From an uncultured Psychroserpens sp. (lineage in GTDB: Bacteria > Bacteroidota > Bacteroidia > Flavobacteriales > Flavobacteriaceae), in assembly GCF_947500255.1 (NCBI RefSeq), contig NZ_CANMRL010000003.1, positions 310,001 to 374,000 of the forward strand: a DNA stretch of 64,000 nucleotides, read 5' to 3'. The position numbers and the translations under genes were made by a program. Numbering within the stretch: the first letter of the stretch is position 1; every line of letters starts with the position of its first letter. Below the pieces are notes generated by a model. That model did no database searches, had not been told where the DNA came from, and saw only the letters and a list, made by a program, of their open reading frames with translations. This document shows, piece after piece, positions 16,677 to 26,062 of this stretch.

Positions 16677-18032
16677 TCAATTAGCAATACAGCCTTGCAT
16701 TTGGAACATTCCTGTAACTTTTAAACCTTTAGTTAAGGTTTCAAATCGCATGTTCTCTGGTGTCACGTAGATATCTATTGTAAAGAAATCTTTTACCTCT
16801 TCATTGGTAATTAATCTTACACTCATGATAAAGCCTTTTAAACTATCATCATCTAATACACTGGTTTCTCTGAAATCTTCCACTTCTCCTATAAAATCAA
16901 AGCAACCAAAATTAGGCACATCCTTACTAGGGAAATAGGCTGTAAACTCATCACTATAAGGCACCTCACTAGACTCATCTTTGGTGTGGATATCTAAAAC
17001 AAATGCAATACCACTAATATGCATATTCAAGTTTTTCTCGGTGAGATAACGCTGTCTGTTTTTTGCATAATCTGTGGCATAATACCAAATACCAAACGTA
17101 TCTCTTGCTTTACCCGAAACAATGGCTTCTAGATTGTCAACATTTTCCCATTCTTGAATGTCACGATGTTCAACATCAATCACATAGTCGGTTTTAACAA
17201 TAGGTAATAAGGTCATTGGTTCTCCACGCTGCAAAACACCTTTGAAATCAATATCTTTAAATTCTATACTAGATGTAACAATACCTTTATCTAGATCACC
17301 TTCTGCTTTTGTCATAGCCAATGCAAAATATTCTTTAAGAATTTGACTTCCATCTTTGTTATTAAATCTGTTAAACCCAAAAATTCCACTCCATGTATTA
17401 TTTAAACCATGAATGTTCGATTTGGTTATAGTGAGTCCAATATCATTTGTAGTTGTTGGAATTTCCATAGTTGCTCTATCTTGGAAATAATCCTTTTGCT
17501 CTAATTGCGTTTTAAAAACTGCATTATTCTCCTCATTGGTGTAGCCAGCTAATCCGTGATAATTAACTCCTTCTTCATCAAAAGCATATGCCATAGCAAT
17601 ATGTCCTTTCTCTAAATTAGTAAAATTATAAGCAATTGAAATGGCTTTAAATTCATCATCCTGAAGCGCTACTTTATGGCTATTATTAGTATCATCAAAT
17701 TCTGAATGATATAATATCGCATAAGATTTGATCTCATTAGCTGCAAGCTCTTTTTCAAAACGTGCTTCCATAAGTTCCACAACAGCATCAGAATTTAATG
17801 AATAAGCACCACTTTCATCAAAAACATATAAGAAGCCAATAATATCGCCATTTGGTTTTTCATAAGCAGAGATAGGCGCATAATTACCTTGTTGTTGCAT
17901 TCCTGTATAGCACATTAGATAAGCATAGTAAGGTTGTAGTTTTTTGAAAAGTTCATTTTCTGAAGTTTCCAACGGCTGTTCTTTTGATGTGTTCTTATTA
18001 GTTTTCTTATTAAAAAAATCGAATAATCCCAT
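16677..18032 (-). CDS. Conserved hypothetical protein (starts MGLFDFFNKK)
   Basis: The ORF track starts at 18098, but the ATG at 18030-18032 gives MGLFDFFNKKT, a very common start for cytoplasmic proteins of this kind, and is preferred (451 residues). The protein is acidic, without a signal peptide, and has no motif I can name. It has two recognisable halves: about 20-180 (YAYLMCYTGMQQQGNYAP...) and about 190-451 (TKSNIHGLNNTWSGIFGF...). It is divergent from uvrA, with 182 bases between the two refined starts. Confidence 0.55.
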   Translation of the reverse strand: MGLFDFFNKKTNKNTSKEQPLETSENELFKKLQPYYAYLMCYTGMQQQGNYAPISAYEKPNGDIIGFLYVFDESGAYSLNSDAVVELMEARFEKELAANEIKSYAILYHSEFDDTNNSHKVALQDDEFKAISIAYNFTNLEKGHIAMAYAFDEEGVNYHGLAGYTNEENNAVFKTQLEQKDYFQDRATMEIPTTTNDIGLTITKSNIHGLNNTWSGIFGFNRFNNKDGSQILKEYFALAMTKAEGDLDKGIVTSSIEFKDIDFKGVLQRGEPMTLLPIVKTDYVIDVEHRDIQEWENVDNLEAIVSGKARDTFGIWYYATDYAKNRQRYLTEKNLNMHISGIAFVLDIHTKDESSEVPYSDEFTAYFPSKDVPNFGCFDFIGEVEDFRETSVLDDDSLKGFIMSVRLITNEEVKDFFTIDIYVTPENMRFETLTKGLKVTGMFQMQGCIAN

Positions 18033-18168
18033 AGTTGTTTTTAATGAAAATTTTGGGAAACAAGGTAAGGAAAACGAATAAGCTTTAACGACAAACACGA
18101 TGGAAATTAGAACAAACTTTTAACATACCCCTAAATGAATCAAGCTTACATTTTAAGCTTAAAATCAG

Positions 18169-18176
18169 TACCTTTG
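18169..18176 (+). promoter_or_regulatory. Probable -7 box of the uvrA promoter
   Basis: TACCTTTG fits the TAnnTTTG consensus and is 39 bases before the preferred uvrA ATG. At the -33 position a TTA is seen (18146-18148) instead of TTG, so the match is partial. Confidence 0.5.
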
Positions 18177-18214
18177 CAACTTTGCTATTTAACCACACAA
18201 TTTCAATACCATAT

Positions 18215-21046
18215 ATGAGCACATTTGACGACGCTATTGAGGTAAAAGGTGCCAGAGTGCATAACCTGAAAAACATTGATGTTACTATACCACGTGAACA
18301 ATTGGTAGTGATTACTGGTTTGTCTGGAAGCGGTAAATCATCATTAGCGTTTGATACCATTTATGCAGAAGGACAACGTCGTTATATCGAGACGTTTTCT
18401 GCCTATGCACGTCAGTTTCTTGGTGGATTAGAACGTCCAGATGTAGACAAAATTGATGGACTCTCTCCTGTGATTGCCATCGAACAAAAAACAACGAGTA
18501 AATCACCTCGATCTACTGTTGGTACTATTACAGAAATTTACGATTTCTTGCGTTTACTTTATGCACGTGCTAGTGATGCTTATAGTTACAATTCTGGTGA
18601 AAAAATGGTGAGTTATAGTGATGATCAAATTAAAGAACTCATTAAAGAAAGTTATAAAGGAAAGCGCATCAATGTACTATCACCTGTTGTACGTTCTCGT
18701 AAAGGTCATTATCGCGAGTTATTTGAACAAATTGCGAAGCAAGGATTTGTAAAAGTAAGAACAGATGGAGAGGTTCGTGACCTTGAAAAAGGCATGAAGC
18801 TAGACCGTTATAAAACACATGATATAGAAATTGTTATTGATCGTTTAAAAATTGATGACTCAGATGATAACGATAAACGTCTCACAGAAACCATTAATAC
18901 AGCCATGTATCATGGTGATGACGTGCTTATGGTACTTGATCATGACACAGAAGAAACACGTTATTTTAGTAGAAATTTGATGTGTCCATCTTCTGGGATT
19001 TCATATCCAAACCCTGAACCAAATAATTTCTCATTTAACTCACCAAAAGGTGCTTGTCCTACTTGTAATGGTATTGGTACGCTATATCAAGTGAACGAAA
19101 ATAAAATAGTTCCTGATGATACAATTTCTATAAAAACAGGAGCGTTAGCGCCTCATGGACCACAAAAGAATAGTTGGATCTTCAAACAGTTTGAAACCAT
19201 TGCACAGCGTTTTGATTTTAGTTTAACAGACCCCTTCAAAGATATCCCAGAAGAAGCTAAGCAAATGATCATGTATGGTGGTAATGATAAATTTTCGGTG
19301 GAAAGCAAAACACTTGGTGTTACTCGCGAATACAAAATAGATTTTGAAGGTGTTGCTAACTTTATTGAAAATCAGTACAAAAATGCCGAAACCACATCCT
19401 TAAAACGATGGGCAAAAGATTATATGGACAAAGTGAAATGTCCAACGTGTGAAGGGTCTCGCTTAAGAAAAGAATCGTTATACTTTAAGGTTAATGGTTT
19501 AAATATTGCTGAGCTTGCACATAAAGATATTGTTGATCTTGCGGAATGGTTTGATGCTATCAATGAAAATCTTAGTGAGAAGCAATTTAAAATTGCCGAA
19601 GAAATTATAAAAGAAATCAAAGCCCGATTACAATTTTTATTAGATGTTGGACTCAACTACTTATCACTCAATCGTAGTTCAAAATCATTGTCTGGTGGCG
19701 AGGCACAACGTATTAGACTGGCTACTCAAATTGGATCACAATTGGTTGGTGTGCTCTATATTTTAGACGAACCAAGTATTGGATTACACCAACGTGACAA
19801 TGAAAAACTAATCAACTCTTTGATTTCACTTAGAGATATTGGAAACTCGGTTATTGTTGTAGAGCACGATAAAGATATGATTGAGCGTGCCGATTATGTA
19901 ATCGATATTGGACCTAAAGCGGGTAAATATGGTGGTGAAATCATAAGCATTGGAAATCCGGCTGAACTTCTAACACATGACACATTAACAGCAGATTATC
20001 TTAATGGCAAGAAAGAGATTCCTGTTCCGAAGAAACGTCGAAAAGGAAATGGTAAAAAAATAGAGCTTAAAGGTTGTACAGGTAATAACTTAAAGAACGT
20101 TTCGGTTGAATTCCCATTAGGAAAAATGATAGGGGTTACTGGTGTTTCAGGAAGTGGAAAATCAACACTTATCAATGAAACGCTGTATCCAATTATGAAT
20201 GCTTATTACTTTAATGGTGTGAAGAAACCAATGCCATATAAGAGCATTAAAGGCTTAGAGCATTGTGACAAAGTAATTGACATCAATCAATCTCCTATTG
20301 GTAGGACACCGCGAAGCAATCCCGCGACTTATACTGGAACATTTAGCGAAATAAGAAGTTTGTTTGCGAAAATCCCTGAAGCCATGATACGTGGTTACAA
20401 ACCAGGACGTTTTAGTTTTAATGTCAAAGGAGGTCGCTGTGAAACTTGTCAAGGAGGAGGTTTAAGAGTGATAGAAATGAATTTTCTTCCAGATGTTTAT
20501 GTCGAATGTGAAACCTGTCAAGGCAAGCGTTTTAACAGAGAGACCTTAGAAATTCGTTACAAAGGTAAATCGATAAGCGATGTTTTGGATATGACCATTT
20601 CCGAAGCTGTAGACTTTTTTGAACATATTCCTAAAATTTATAAAAAACTTAAAACTATAAAAGATGTTGGTTTAGGTTATATTACTCTTGGGCAACAAAG
20701 CACAACACTTTCTGGTGGTGAAGCGCAACGCATTAAACTTGCAACCGAATTGAGCAAACGCGATACTGGAAATACGTTTTATATTCTTGACGAACCCACT
20801 ACAGGTTTACATTTTGAGGATATTAGAGTCTTAATGTTAGTATTAAATAAACTCGTAGATAAAGGTAATACTGTTCTAATTATTGAACATAACCTTGATG
20901 TTATTAAAATGGCAGATTATATTATTGACATTGGATATGAAGGTGGTCAAGGTGGTGGAAACGTAGTGGCTAAAGGCTCTCCCGAAGATATTATAAAAGA
21001 TAAAAAGAGTTACACTGCGAAGTTTCTTAAAAAAGAACTAAATTAG
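18215..21046 (+). CDS. uvrA: Excinuclease ABC subunit A (UvrA)
   Basis: UvrA finds DNA damage in nucleotide excision repair and loads UvrB. The ATG at 18215 (MSTFDDAIEVKGARVHNLKNIDV) is preferred over the track start at 18182 and gives 943 residues, the usual UvrA length. Two ABC modules are complete: Walker A GLSGSGKSSLAFDTI and GVSGSGKSTLINETL, signature motifs SLSGGEAQRIRLATQIGS and TLSGGEAQRIKLATELSK, Walker B LYILDEPSIGLH and FYILDEPTTGLH. The zinc-binding CxxC pairs are present (CPTCNGIG, CPTCEGSR, CETCQGGG). The gene looks intact and is followed 37 bases later by a LOG-family gene. Confidence 0.98.
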   Translation: MSTFDDAIEVKGARVHNLKNIDVTIPREQLVVITGLSGSGKSSLAFDTIYAEGQRRYIETFSAYARQFLGGLERPDVDKIDGLSPVIAIEQKTTSKSPRSTVGTITEIYDFLRLLYARASDAYSYNSGEKMVSYSDDQIKELIKESYKGKRINVLSPVVRSRKGHYRELFEQIAKQGFVKVRTDGEVRDLEKGMKLDRYKTHDIEIVIDRLKIDDSDDNDKRLTETINTAMYHGDDVLMVLDHDTEETRYFSRNLMCPSSGISYPNPEPNNFSFNSPKGACPTCNGIGTLYQVNENKIVPDDTISIKTGALAPHGPQKNSWIFKQFETIAQRFDFSLTDPFKDIPEEAKQMIMYGGNDKFSVESKTLGVTREYKIDFEGVANFIENQYKNAETTSLKRWAKDYMDKVKCPTCEGSRLRKESLYFKVNGLNIAELAHKDIVDLAEWFDAINENLSEKQFKIAEEIIKEIKARLQFLLDVGLNYLSLNRSSKSLSGGEAQRIRLATQIGSQLVGVLYILDEPSIGLHQRDNEKLINSLISLRDIGNSVIVVEHDKDMIERADYVIDIGPKAGKYGGEIISIGNPAELLTHDTLTADYLNGKKEIPVPKKRRKGNGKKIELKGCTGNNLKNVSVEFPLGKMIGVTGVSGSGKSTLINETLYPIMNAYYFNGVKKPMPYKSIKGLEHCDKVIDINQSPIGRTPRSNPATYTGTFSEIRSLFAKIPEAMIRGYKPGRFSFNVKGGRCETCQGGGLRVIEMNFLPDVYVECETCQGKRFNRETLEIRYKGKSISDVLDMTISEAVDFFEHIPKIYKKLKTIKDVGLGYITLGQQSTTLSGGEAQRIKLATELSKRDTGNTFYILDEPTTGLHFEDIRVLMLVLNKLVDKGNTVLIIEHNLDVIKMADYIIDIGYEGGQGGGNVVAKGSPEDIIKDKKSYTAKFLKKELN

Positions 21047-21083
21047 CAGGTTGATATAAATTTAAAATAAAGACAAAACATAT

Positions 21084-21773
21084 ATGAGAAAAGAACAACA
21101 TCACAAAGGTTGGAATGAGATAAAAACAAACGACTCTTGGGCAATTTTTAAAATCATGGGCGAATTCGTAAATGGATACGAAAAGCTAAGTAAAATTGGG
21201 CCATGCGTCTCTATTTTTGGTTCGGCAAGAACAAAGCCTGATCATAAGTATTATAAACTAGCTGAAGAAGTTGCTACTAAAATAGTAGAGCATGGATATG
21301 GTGTGATTACTGGTGGTGGACCAGGTATCATGGAAGCTGGTAACAAAGGAGCTCATATTGCTGGAGGAACATCGGTTGGACTTAATATCGAATTACCGTT
21401 TGAGCAACATGACAACCCTTATATTGATAATGATAAAAGTTTAGATTTTGATTATTTCTTCGTAAGAAAGGTCATGTTTGTGAAATACTCGCAAGGTTTT
21501 GTTGTGATGCCAGGAGGTTTTGGAACACTTGATGAGCTTTTTGAAGCGATTACACTAATTCAAACCAATAAAATAGAAAAATTTCCAATTATCCTTGTTG
21601 GAACAGAATTCTGGGACGGTTTAATGGATTGGGTTAAACAAACTCTACTTGACGCTCACAGTAATATTAGTGCTAAAGATTTAGATTTAATTCACGTTGT
21701 AGATACTGGTGAAGAAGTGATTAATATACTTGATAAATTCTATAAAGAATATGGACTAAGTCCGAATTTCTAA
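21084..21773 (+). CDS. LOG-family / TIGR00730 Rossmann-fold protein
   Basis: A 229-residue protein with the family motif PGGFGTLDELFEAITLIQ and the nucleotide-binding glycines GYGVITGGGPGIMEAGNKGA. Characterised relatives are cytokinin-riboside 5'-monophosphate phosphoribohydrolases that remove the base from AMP-like nucleotides; in most bacteria the physiological role is unclear. The gene follows uvrA on the same strand after 37 bases and may be cotranscribed. Confidence 0.88.
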   Translation: MRKEQHHKGWNEIKTNDSWAIFKIMGEFVNGYEKLSKIGPCVSIFGSARTKPDHKYYKLAEEVATKIVEHGYGVITGGGPGIMEAGNKGAHIAGGTSVGLNIELPFEQHDNPYIDNDKSLDFDYFFVRKVMFVKYSQGFVVMPGGFGTLDELFEAITLIQTNKIEKFPIILVGTEFWDGLMDWVKQTLLDAHSNISAKDLDLIHVVDTGEEVINILDKFYKEYGLSPNF

Positions 21774-21807
21774 ACAAAAAATAATAACAAATTTCAAGAT
21801 TACCGCT

Positions 21808-23076
21808 ATGATTAAGAAATTATGTCTTACAGTTTTTGCGTGCGCATTAACGTTTCAATCCCTTTCTGCGCAAGAAAACTTTAAACTTATGTTTTATAAC
21901 TTACTTAATTTTCCATTAGAAGATGCAGTTCCTAATCGTCTACAATACCTTGAATTGGTATTGGATGATTATAGACCAGATTTATTTATGGTGTGCGAAT
22001 TAAATAATGTTAATGGAGCTAATACCATTTTGAGTTCACTCCAATTCATAAATCCAGACTATCAAGGAGCTACATTTGAACTTAACACCTCTGACGATAG
22101 TGGAAGTAATCAAAATGATCTACAGCAACTCTTATATTATGATAGTTCTAAATTTATTCTAGAAAGTCAAAACATTGTTACAACCATTTTTAGAGATTTT
22201 AATCACTATAGGCTAAGACTTAACTCTGTAAATCAAAATACTAACCCAGTTATATTAGATGTGATTGTTTGCCATTTAAAAGCCTCACAAGGTAGCACCA
22301 ACCAAAATTTACGTCTGCAAATGGTTAATGATTTAACAACTTATCTTGATACATTTCCTGTGAATAGTAATATTGTCTTAGCTGGAGATTTTAATGTCTA
22401 TACGAGTTCTGAGCCTGCATTTCAAGAGCTTATAGATACAGCTAACAACAATGTTATCAAATTTGAGGATCCAGCAGATCGTATTGGAAGTTGGCATACC
22501 AATTCAAATTTTATCGATGTGATGACCCAGTCTACACGTACTCAAACTGGACTTGGTGGTAGTACTGGAGGTTTTGATGATCGTTTTGATTTTATAATGA
22601 CATCAGCATTTATGAATTCAAATCCCGAATTGACATTTGTTCCAGATAGCTATGATGTGTACGGAAATAATGAAAATTTTCAGTGTTATAATCAAGAAAT
22701 CAATTCATCAGACTGTGCTGGAGCCGACTTTTCCTTTGCCATCAGAGACGCATTATACAATTTTAGCGACCATCTTCCCGTTACATTAGAACTCCAAACC
22801 AATCAATCATTAAGTGTTAATGAAATCTTGGTTGAAGATGCAATCACTATTATTGGCACAAACGTTGTTGATGAAACTCTAAAACTTAAAGTGAAACCTA
22901 GTTTAGAAAACAATATATCGCTTTCGATATATAATAGTTTAGGACAACTTGTAAAAACTGTTAACGCTAAAAATTCGTTAATAACAGTAGATGCTGCCTC
23001 ATTTGCAAATGGTATCTATTATATTACTAACTCTAAATTTCAGTTTGAACCCTTAAAATTTGTAGTTGCGCATTGA
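21808..23076 (+). CDS. T9SS-exported endonuclease/exonuclease/phosphatase-fold protein
   Basis: A 422-residue protein with signal peptide MIKKLCLTVFACALTFQSLSAQ. The EEP fold is seen in FKLMFYNLLNFP, ELNNVNGANTILSSL, VIVCHLKASQGSTNQNLRLQM, LAGDFNVYTSSEPAF, and the catalytic NFSDHLPVTLEL at about 320. After a linker comes a type A C-terminal sorting domain (ISLSIYNSLGQLVKTV ... FANGIYYITN), so the protein is carried across the outer membrane by the type IX system. The target may be DNA, RNA or a phospho-compound. It overlaps the next gene by four bases. Confidence 0.88.
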   Translation: MIKKLCLTVFACALTFQSLSAQENFKLMFYNLLNFPLEDAVPNRLQYLELVLDDYRPDLFMVCELNNVNGANTILSSLQFINPDYQGATFELNTSDDSGSNQNDLQQLLYYDSSKFILESQNIVTTIFRDFNHYRLRLNSVNQNTNPVILDVIVCHLKASQGSTNQNLRLQMVNDLTTYLDTFPVNSNIVLAGDFNVYTSSEPAFQELIDTANNNVIKFEDPADRIGSWHTNSNFIDVMTQSTRTQTGLGGSTGGFDDRFDFIMTSAFMNSNPELTFVPDSYDVYGNNENFQCYNQEINSSDCAGADFSFAIRDALYNFSDHLPVTLELQTNQSLSVNEILVEDAITIIGTNVVDETLKLKVKPSLENNISLSIYNSLGQLVKTVNAKNSLITVDAASFANGIYYITNSKFQFEPLKFVVAH

Positions 23077-25910
23077 AACTAAATTATGTCTTACTTATTA
23101 ATCTCTTTTTATGGAGTACATTAGTTTTTGGTCAAAATAGTATTGACCTAAGTGCTTCTGTAGATGTGTATACTAAGACCATAAAAATTAATCAACGTAT
23201 CGTTTATCAAAATGAAAGTAATGATACCTTAACTACAATTTATCTAAGCAACTGGAATAACGCCTACTCTACCAAAAAAACACCTTTAGCCAAACGCTTT
23301 ACTGAAGAGTTTAACGATAAATTCCATTTTGCTAAAAGCGAACAGCGTGGTTTTACTTTGATTACCAAGATGCATGATGATGCGAACAATGAACTTGAGC
23401 ATTCTGCTTTAAAAGAGCATCCAGATATCATAAAAGTAAATCTTAAAAAACCATTGCTCCCTAACGAATCTTATGATATTACGCTAAGCTATAACCTTGT
23501 GCTGCCAGACGATAGTTTTACGGGTTACGGCATCACTCCCGAAAAAGATTTCGACCTCAAATATTGGTATATTACGCCTTCTGTTTATAACGGAAAATGG
23601 CAATACTATAGCAATAAGAACTTAGATGATTTGTACATACCAGAAGCCGATTTAACTTTTCAAATTGAATTTCCTCTCAATTACCAATTGATATCAGAGC
23701 TTAATACTATTGATATCAAACAAACAAAGGAGAATCAAACATTCTATTTACACGGAAAAAATCGTGTGAATACCCATTTGATATTGACTAAGTTTTCAAA
23801 TTTCAAATTTGTACAAACTGATAATTTTACCATTTTTTCCGATCTTTCAAATGAAGGTGTAACCGCTGAAGAAAAAGCTATAATTACTGATAAGATTACG
23901 CGTTTTATTACTGAACACTTAGGAGAATACCCTCACGAACGCTTGTTAATTACTAAGAATGATTACAAGAAAGATCCATTATACGGTTTAAATCAGTTAC
24001 CAAATTTCATAAGACCTTTTCCTGATAATTTTCAATATGAGTTAAAACTTTTAAAGACGGCTTTAAACAATTATTTAGAAAACATCTTATTGATTAATCC
24101 AAGAAAAGACTATTGGTTGAGAGATGGTATTCAAATCTATTTCTTAATGAAATATGTTGAGATCTATTATCCAGACACAAAACTACTGGGTACATTAGCT
24201 AATGTTTGGGGTGTGCGTTCATTTCATGCAGCAGATTTAGGCTATAACGATCAGTTTACTCTATTTTTCATGCAAATGGCGAGGACAAATCGTGATCAGC
24301 CATTAACTATGTCTAAAGATTCTCTATTGAAATTTAATGCCAATATCGCAGGAAAATACAAGGCTGGTATTGGTTTACGATATCTTGACGATTTCATAAA
24401 TGAAGATATTATGGAAAATAGTATCTCTGAATATCTTAAAACGAATCAGTTAAAGATCACTAGCTCTAATCGTTTTGAAAATCTTATAAAATCAAAAACA
24501 TCGAAAGACATTAACTGGTTTTTTAAAGATTATGTTGATTCGAGAACTAAAATTGATTTTAAGATAAAAGATATCGAACAAACCGAAGATTCGGTTACCA
24601 TTACGATTAAGAATAAGCGAAAAAACAACATGCCTATTTCGCTATTTTCTTTAAGTAATGACTCAATCACATCAAAATCGTGGATTGAAAATGTAAGTGG
24701 CTTAAAGACTTTTACTATTCCTAAAGACAGCACAGATAAATTTGTACTTAACTACGATAATACAATACCAGAATTTAACTTAAGAGATAATTATAGATCG
24801 CTAAATGGTTTCTTTTTGAATAACAAACCATTTCAATTTAGGCTCATTAAAGATGTAGAAGACCCAAACTACAATCAAGTGTTTATAATGCCTCAGGTGG
24901 AGTTTAGAAATATTTACGATGGCTTGACCTTAGGTGCTAAGTTTTACAATAAAACTGTTTTAAGAAAAAAGCTGAATTATAAAATATCACCAGTATATGC
25001 TACAAAGTCAAGATCCATAACAGGAAGTAGTAATATTTTTTACACGCATTTTATTGAAAATACAGACCTCTTTAACATCACTTATGGTCTCTTTGCCAAA
25101 TACAATTCATTTGCCGAAGATTCCTTTGTAACTATTCTAACGCCAAGTTTATCATTGTTCTTTAGAGATAAGGACGATTATAGATCTGATAAGTCTAAGT
25201 TTTTAAACCTTCGTTTTCTCAGTATCTCAAGGGAAGTTGGTGAAAATGCAATTATTGATGATTTACTAGAGCCAGATTACAGTGTGTTTAACATTAGGTA
25301 CATTAGCTCAAATCCAGGGTTGGTTAACTTCAACAAATGGTATTATGATGTTCAATTTGCAAAGAAATTTGGAAAAATTTCTTTGAACTACGAATATCGT
25401 AAACTTTCAGAATCTAATAGGCAGTTCAACTTGCGTTTGTTCGCTGGAACCTTTTTATATAATAGAACCGAAGCAGACTCAGACTATTTCAGTTTTGCAC
25501 TAGATAGACCAACAGATTATCTTTTCGATTACAATTATTTAGGACGTTCAGAATCCTCAGGAATTTTTAGTCAGCAAATTATCATTGCTGAAGGTGGTTT
25601 TAAATCGAAATTAGAAACACCATTTGCAAACCAATGGATGACCACAGCTAATGTAAGTACCACCATTTGGAAATATATCGAAGCTTATGGTGATATTGGT
25701 TTAGTCAAAAATAAAGGTCTCAATCCTGCATTTGTTTATGACTCTGGACTTAAATTAGATCTGGTTACCGATTATTTTGAGTTGTATTTTCCAATATATT
25801 CCAATTTAGGTTGGGAAATCGGACAGCCTAATTACGATCAAAAAATAAGGATAAAATTCACCGTAGACCCTCAAGCTTTACTGGGTCTTTTTAGAAGAAA
25901 ATGGTATTAG
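23073..25910 (+). CDS. M1-like (gluzincin-type) protein without HExxH, with C-terminal outer-membrane barrel
   Basis: A 945-residue exported protein with signal peptide MKLNYVLLINLFLWSTLVFG and a TTG start overlapping the previous stop (TTGA). The N-terminal 550 residues follow the M1 aminopeptidase plan: N-terminal beta domain, GYGITPEKDFDLKYWYITPS, and the helix WLRDGIQIYFLMKYVE that normally follows the zinc site. The place of HExxH reads LKTALNNYLEN, so the zinc ligands are missing. Residues about 600-945 have many alternating strands ending in aromatic residues and look like an outer-membrane barrel (YDVQFAKKFGKISLNYEYRKL ... ALLGLFRRKWY). It probably acts with or as an outer-membrane assembly or binding protein; peptidase activity is unlikely. 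Confidence 0.7.
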   Translation: MKLNYVLLINLFLWSTLVFGQNSIDLSASVDVYTKTIKINQRIVYQNESNDTLTTIYLSNWNNAYSTKKTPLAKRFTEEFNDKFHFAKSEQRGFTLITKMHDDANNELEHSALKEHPDIIKVNLKKPLLPNESYDITLSYNLVLPDDSFTGYGITPEKDFDLKYWYITPSVYNGKWQYYSNKNLDDLYIPEADLTFQIEFPLNYQLISELNTIDIKQTKENQTFYLHGKNRVNTHLILTKFSNFKFVQTDNFTIFSDLSNEGVTAEEKAIITDKITRFITEHLGEYPHERLLITKNDYKKDPLYGLNQLPNFIRPFPDNFQYELKLLKTALNNYLENILLINPRKDYWLRDGIQIYFLMKYVEIYYPDTKLLGTLANVWGVRSFHAADLGYNDQFTLFFMQMARTNRDQPLTMSKDSLLKFNANIAGKYKAGIGLRYLDDFINEDIMENSISEYLKTNQLKITSSNRFENLIKSKTSKDINWFFKDYVDSRTKIDFKIKDIEQTEDSVTITIKNKRKNNMPISLFSLSNDSITSKSWIENVSGLKTFTIPKDSTDKFVLNYDNTIPEFNLRDNYRSLNGFFLNNKPFQFRLIKDVEDPNYNQVFIMPQVEFRNIYDGLTLGAKFYNKTVLRKKLNYKISPVYATKSRSITGSSNIFYTHFIENTDLFNITYGLFAKYNSFAEDSFVTILTPSLSLFFRDKDDYRSDKSKFLNLRFLSISREVGENAIIDDLLEPDYSVFNIRYISSNPGLVNFNKWYYDVQFAKKFGKISLNYEYRKLSESNRQFNLRLFAGTFLYNRTEADSDYFSFALDRPTDYLFDYNYLGRSESSGIFSQQIIIAEGGFKSKLETPFANQWMTTANVSTTIWKYIEAYGDIGLVKNKGLNPAFVYDSGLKLDLVTDYFELYFPIYSNLGWEIGQPNYDQKIRIKFTVDPQALLGLFRRKWY

Positions 25911-26012
25911 CATATTCTTAATCAAAATGTCTTTTTTTTGACTTTTTTGATAATTTCTCTAAAAAAACCTTCTTTTTTTGATGAATTCTTAATAATATAA
26001 CGATATTCAACG

Positions 26013-26043
26013 TTGTAACATAACTAAAAAATGGTTAAATTTG
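26013..26043 (+). promoter_or_regulatory. Promoter of the E1 dehydrogenase gene
   Basis: TTG at 26013-26015, a 20-base spacer and TAAATTTG at 26036-26043 match the Bacteroidota promoter. The expected start of transcription lies about 12 bases before the ATG at 26063. Confidence 0.65.
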
Positions 26044-26062
26044 CAGCATATAATTCACAGCT

